NCBI GenBank assembly: GCA_020355945.1
Contig: CP070627.1
Coordinates: 8,058,685-8,073,747 of the forward strand
DNA length: 15,063 bases
Reading direction: 5' to 3'
From: Candidatus Aminicenantota bacterium
Lineage (GTDB): Bacteria > Acidobacteriota > Aminicenantia > UBA2199
Shown in pieces: positions 13,337 to 15,063 of the stretch (position 1 is the stretch's first letter; each line of letters begins with the position of its first letter). The translations under genes and the position numbers were made by a program. The notes beneath the pieces are model-generated. The model did not search any database. It saw nothing but the letters and a program-made list of their open reading frames with translations, and had not been told where the DNA came from.

Positions 13337-13495
13337 ATGAAAGTCAAAATCTTTGACAACAAATTATCCCTGAAAAAGGAAACCATCGCCAACTTAAGCC
13401 GCACAGAACTGGGCAAAGTACAAGGGGGTATTCAACAATCTTTTACCTTCAAACTCTGCCATACCGACTTATGTGACACGCTTAAGAAGTGCTAG
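13337..13495 (+). CDS. Class I lanthipeptide precursor peptide (RiPP)
   Basis: 52 residues, below the usual ORF cut-off. The N-terminal part MKVKIFDNKLSLKKETIANL, followed by SRTELGKVQGG, matches the leader type of class I lanthipeptide precursors known from Bacteroidota and related phyla (K-L-S-L-x-K-x-T-I-A-x-L, then E-hydrophobic and V-x-GG). Cleavage is expected after G30-G31 or nearby, as done by peptidase-containing exporters. The predicted core (residues 32-52) is IQQSFTFKLCHTDLCDTLKKC. It contains one Ser, three Thr and three Cys, so up to three (methyl)lanthionine rings are possible, and it ends in cysteine. The start is set by AGGAGG 8 nt upstream, and a perfect promoter and a 3' hairpin frame the gene. 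No LanB dehydratase, LanC cyclase or peptidase-ABC transporter is in the window, so modifying enzymes must be elsewhere or this is an orphan copy. The leader call is strong; the ring chemistry is inferred. Confidence 0.85.
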   Translation: MKVKIFDNKLSLKKETIANLSRTELGKVQGGIQQSFTFKLCHTDLCDTLKKC

Positions 13496-13511
13496 GAAAA
13501 CGTCATCTCCT

Positions 13512-13586
13512 GGAGTACCGGGTAACGTGGCAACCGCCAGTAAATAGTAAAATCCACTATTACCGGGTACTCCGGGATTCTTTTGT
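13512..13586 (+). terminator. Long hairpin after the lanthipeptide gene, probable terminator
   Basis: GGAGTACCGGGTAA (13512-13525) pairs with TTACCGGGTACTCC (13560-13573) with 13 of 14 positions matching. GTGG/CCAC (13527-13530 / 13554-13557) extends the stem inward. TTCTTTTGTT follows at 13578-13587. The loop is longer than in a textbook terminator. TACCGGGTA is also present as a direct repeat in both arms. Confidence 0.55.
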
Positions 13587-13587
13587 T

Positions 13588-13636
13588 AAATACGGGGATA
13601 AATACGGAAATACGTAAATATGGAAATACGGAATAC
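13588..13636. repeat. Degenerate AAATACGG tandem repeat
   Basis: Imperfect units of 7-12 nt based on AAATACGG (AAATACGG, AAATACGG, AAATACG, AAATATGG, AAATACGG, AATAC) run through the gap between the convergent precursor and transporter genes. I see no partner element and no function. Confidence 0.5.
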
Positions 13637-13663
13637 TCAAGGAAAAATAAAAAAAATCTGTGG

Positions 13664-14839
13664 TTATTCTTTTCCGCTTTTAAGTTTCAAGATAAAGGGG
13701 AGAGAACCAAAGCCCAGGAAGGCAGATAACCAGAAGGTACTTTCCAGGCCAATATGATCTCCCAAAAAACCCACCATCATCGTGGCAACAGCAGTAAGAA
13801 AAAAACTAATGGTCATAAAAATACTGTTCATAAATGCCGGTCGATCCGAATTCAAATCCTGGACCAGCGCCAACAACACCGGCGTACTGCCAATAATAGA
13901 AAACCCGCTGAGTACCAGCAAAGGAATAATATACAACCCTTTCACCAGCAAAAATATAAGCACCAGGACAGGCGACGCAGCAGATATGATCAACAGTGTT
14001 GTTTTTCGTCCGATTTTATCGGATATGGACCCACAAAAAAACGTCCCCAGGGCACCGGCAGATTGAAGGATGGAAAGCGATATCCCACTGATCCATAAAC
14101 TCTCCCCTTTAACAAGATGCAAATAAGTGGGCAAAAAAGTAGTCAGAACGGCTTTCATAAGCGCCCGGGAAAAGATAATACCCACCAGCATGATAAAAAA
14201 CAGCAGATAGCGATTAATGGTTTCCTTTAATCCTGCTTGCGGACTGGGTTCATTTTTCTTAAAATCATCGCATATTTTGATATTTCTTACCCTGTAATAA
14301 AGCGCCAGGGAAGCCATGATGCCAAAAGGGATCAATCGATAACTGCCTTCCAACCCCCATAAGGAAACAGCCCCCAGGATGACCATCGGGCCGAGGGTAC
14401 GGGCCAGTTCGCCGCCTAACATATAGAAACTCATACCTTTGCCCACTCTATCCCCTGCCACCTGTTTAATCATTACCGGCCCGGGTACGTGAAAGAGGGT
14501 GGCACTGACTCCCATGATAAAACACAGGATTGCCAGTCCCCCATAACCGGGGGCCACTCCCAACAAACTCATGGTTACAGCAGTAATTGACGGAGCAATG
14601 ATAATAAAATACCGGACACTAAGTTTATCGGCCAGGATGCCTACAATTGGGTTCAACAGCGACGGCAGCCGGCCAATAACCGAAAGAGAACCCGCCCAAA
14701 ATAAAGATAATTCAAATTTGGCGATCAAGAGCGGTAAAATCGGCGCTAAAAAAGATGAGTATATATCGTGGACCAAATGAGAAATAGAAATCGTGAGTAC
14801 ATTTCCCGGTTGAAATTTCTTTTCTTGACCTTGTTTCAT
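13664..14839 (-). CDS. MFS transporter, fosmidomycin-resistance (Fsr)-like
   Basis: 391 residues, the usual MFS size with about 12 hydrophobic helices. The start ATG is at 14839-14837; GAGGG at 14854-14850 on the coding strand is a possible Shine-Dalgarno. The opening ISHLVHDIYSSFLAPILPLL (19-38) resembles the Fsr group (SHxxNDxYxSxLxPxxPLL). Motif A is seen in degenerate form after helix 2 (GILADKLSVR, 67-76) and in good form in the second half (GSISDKIGRKT, 270-280). MSFYMLGGELARTLGPM (136-152) fits the helix-5 region. It is expected to be a proton-driven exporter of small molecules at the inner membrane; the substrate cannot be told. It converges on the lanthipeptide precursor, but lanthipeptides are normally exported by ABC proteins, so this adjacency alone says little. 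Confidence 0.85.
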   Translation of the reverse strand: MKQGQEKKFQPGNVLTISISHLVHDIYSSFLAPILPLLIAKFELSLFWAGSLSVIGRLPSLLNPIVGILADKLSVRYFIIIAPSITAVTMSLLGVAPGYGGLAILCFIMGVSATLFHVPGPVMIKQVAGDRVGKGMSFYMLGGELARTLGPMVILGAVSLWGLEGSYRLIPFGIMASLALYYRVRNIKICDDFKKNEPSPQAGLKETINRYLLFFIMLVGIIFSRALMKAVLTTFLPTYLHLVKGESLWISGISLSILQSAGALGTFFCGSISDKIGRKTTLLIISAASPVLVLIFLLVKGLYIIPLLVLSGFSIIGSTPVLLALVQDLNSDRPAFMNSIFMTISFFLTAVATMMVGFLGDHIGLESTFWLSAFLGFGSLPFILKLKSGKE

Positions 14840-14844
14840 CTATC

Positions 14845-14873
14845 ATTTTCCCTCTTTTCCTCTCTTTTGTCAA
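14845..14873 (-). promoter_or_regulatory. Possible promoter for the MFS gene
   Basis: On the minus strand a perfect TTGACA (14873-14868), a 17-nt spacer and GAAAAT (14850-14845, 4 of 6 to consensus) precede the ATG by only 5 nt. If used, transcription would start about at the A of the ATG and give a leaderless mRNA. The TTGACA may alternatively be a chance match. Confidence 0.25.
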
Positions 14874-14893
14874 CCCACCTATTTTTTAAAGCC

Positions 14894-14919
14894 GCGAAGA
14901 CACGCGAAGGAACGCGAAG
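14894..14919. repeat. 10-bp tandem GCGAAG array
   Basis: GCGAAG recurs at 14894, 14904 and 14914 (units GCGAAGACAC, GCGAAGGAAC, then GCGAAG). Similar CGCGAAG/CACGAAG arrays are common intergenic repeats in many bacteria. A weaker relative (GCGAAAGGACGCGAA) lies at 12420-12434. Confidence 0.6.
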
Positions 14920-14971
14920 AAAGAGATAGCAAAAATCCCTCTTAGTGAAAAGTTTTTGGAAGTCCAGAAGG

Positions 14972-14996
14972 AGGTGGAAGCCGATGTTTTCCACCT
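14972..14996. other. 8-bp stem hairpin upstream of the MFS gene
   Basis: AGGTGGAA (14972-14979) and TTCCACCT (14989-14996) form a perfect stem around a 9-nt loop. No T-tract follows on the + strand (ATTAAGTTAAC) or the - strand. It could be a weak terminator for an upstream gene outside the window, or an arm of a repeat. Confidence 0.4.
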
Positions 14997-15029
14997 ATTA
15001 AGTTAACTTTCCTATTTTCCTTTTTCACC

Positions 15030-15057
15030 AATGACTAATGACAAATGACCAATGACT
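15030..15057. repeat. Heptanucleotide tandem repeat AATGACN x4
   Basis: Four contiguous 7-bp units AATGACT, AATGACA, AATGACC and AATGACT end just before the window edge. They share the AATGAY core with the array at 7066-7096, so both may belong to one heptamer repeat family in this genome. Confidence 0.75.
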
Positions 15058-15063
15058 GTTGCT

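Noticed and set aside
13754..14098. 114- and 94-residue + strand frames opposite the MFS gene
   Set aside because: They are shadows of the transporter; the minus strand has the conserved MFS motifs.
13664..14839. MFS gene as the dedicated lanthipeptide exporter
   Set aside because: Class I lanthipeptides with GG leaders normally use peptidase-containing or other ABC exporters; the gene is convergent and Fsr-like, so the link is only proximity.

Overview
The window looks like accessory chromosome from a moderate-GC bacterium. The gene families suggest the Aminicenantes/Acidobacteriota neighbourhood: a 6-bladed beta-propeller secretory protein, a Ser/Thr kinase carrying a DUF1566 domain, and a precursor with a Bacteroidota/Acidobacteriota-type class I lanthipeptide leader. 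This placement is inferred from family content only. No rRNA, tRNA, CRISPR array or complete insertion sequence was seen.

Region 1 (1-9121, + strand) is a probable operon of four genes with gaps of 42, 63 and 30 nt. It holds the C-terminal part of an Hsp70/actin-like ATPase (cut by the window edge), a membrane-anchored coiled-coil protein with four ~36-residue repeats, a 1083-residue helical protein of no recognised family, and a three-part protein (helical N-domain with an RX6H motif, Ser/Thr kinase, DUF1566). The set reads as one signalling or stress-response machine: a nucleotide-dependent ATPase, a membrane rod, a large helical partner and a kinase with a sensor-like C-terminus. I do not recognise it as a named system.

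Region 2 (9122-12450) is worn, repeat-rich ground. A gene-poor stretch with hairpins precedes an exported beta-propeller protein. Immediately after it lies a small remnant of a beta-lactamase-type serine hydrolase whose similarity stops at the first base of a 19-bp repeat. A second gene-poor stretch follows, then a lower-GC hypothetical gene whose last ~36 codons are read out of another copy of the same repeat.

Region 3 (12450-13640) is the most interesting part. It contains an isoprenylcysteine carboxyl methyltransferase-family membrane protein, then a small gene (13337-13495) for a 52-residue class I lanthipeptide precursor with a GG leader end and a Ser/Thr/Cys-rich core ending in cysteine. 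The precursor has a consensus-perfect sigma70-type promoter, a strong Shine-Dalgarno and a downstream hairpin. No lanthipeptide dehydratase or cyclase is visible, so modifying enzymes would have to lie outside the window.

Region 4 (13664-15063) has a convergent MFS exporter on the minus strand, followed by short repeats (a 10-bp array, a hairpin and a heptamer array) up to the window edge.
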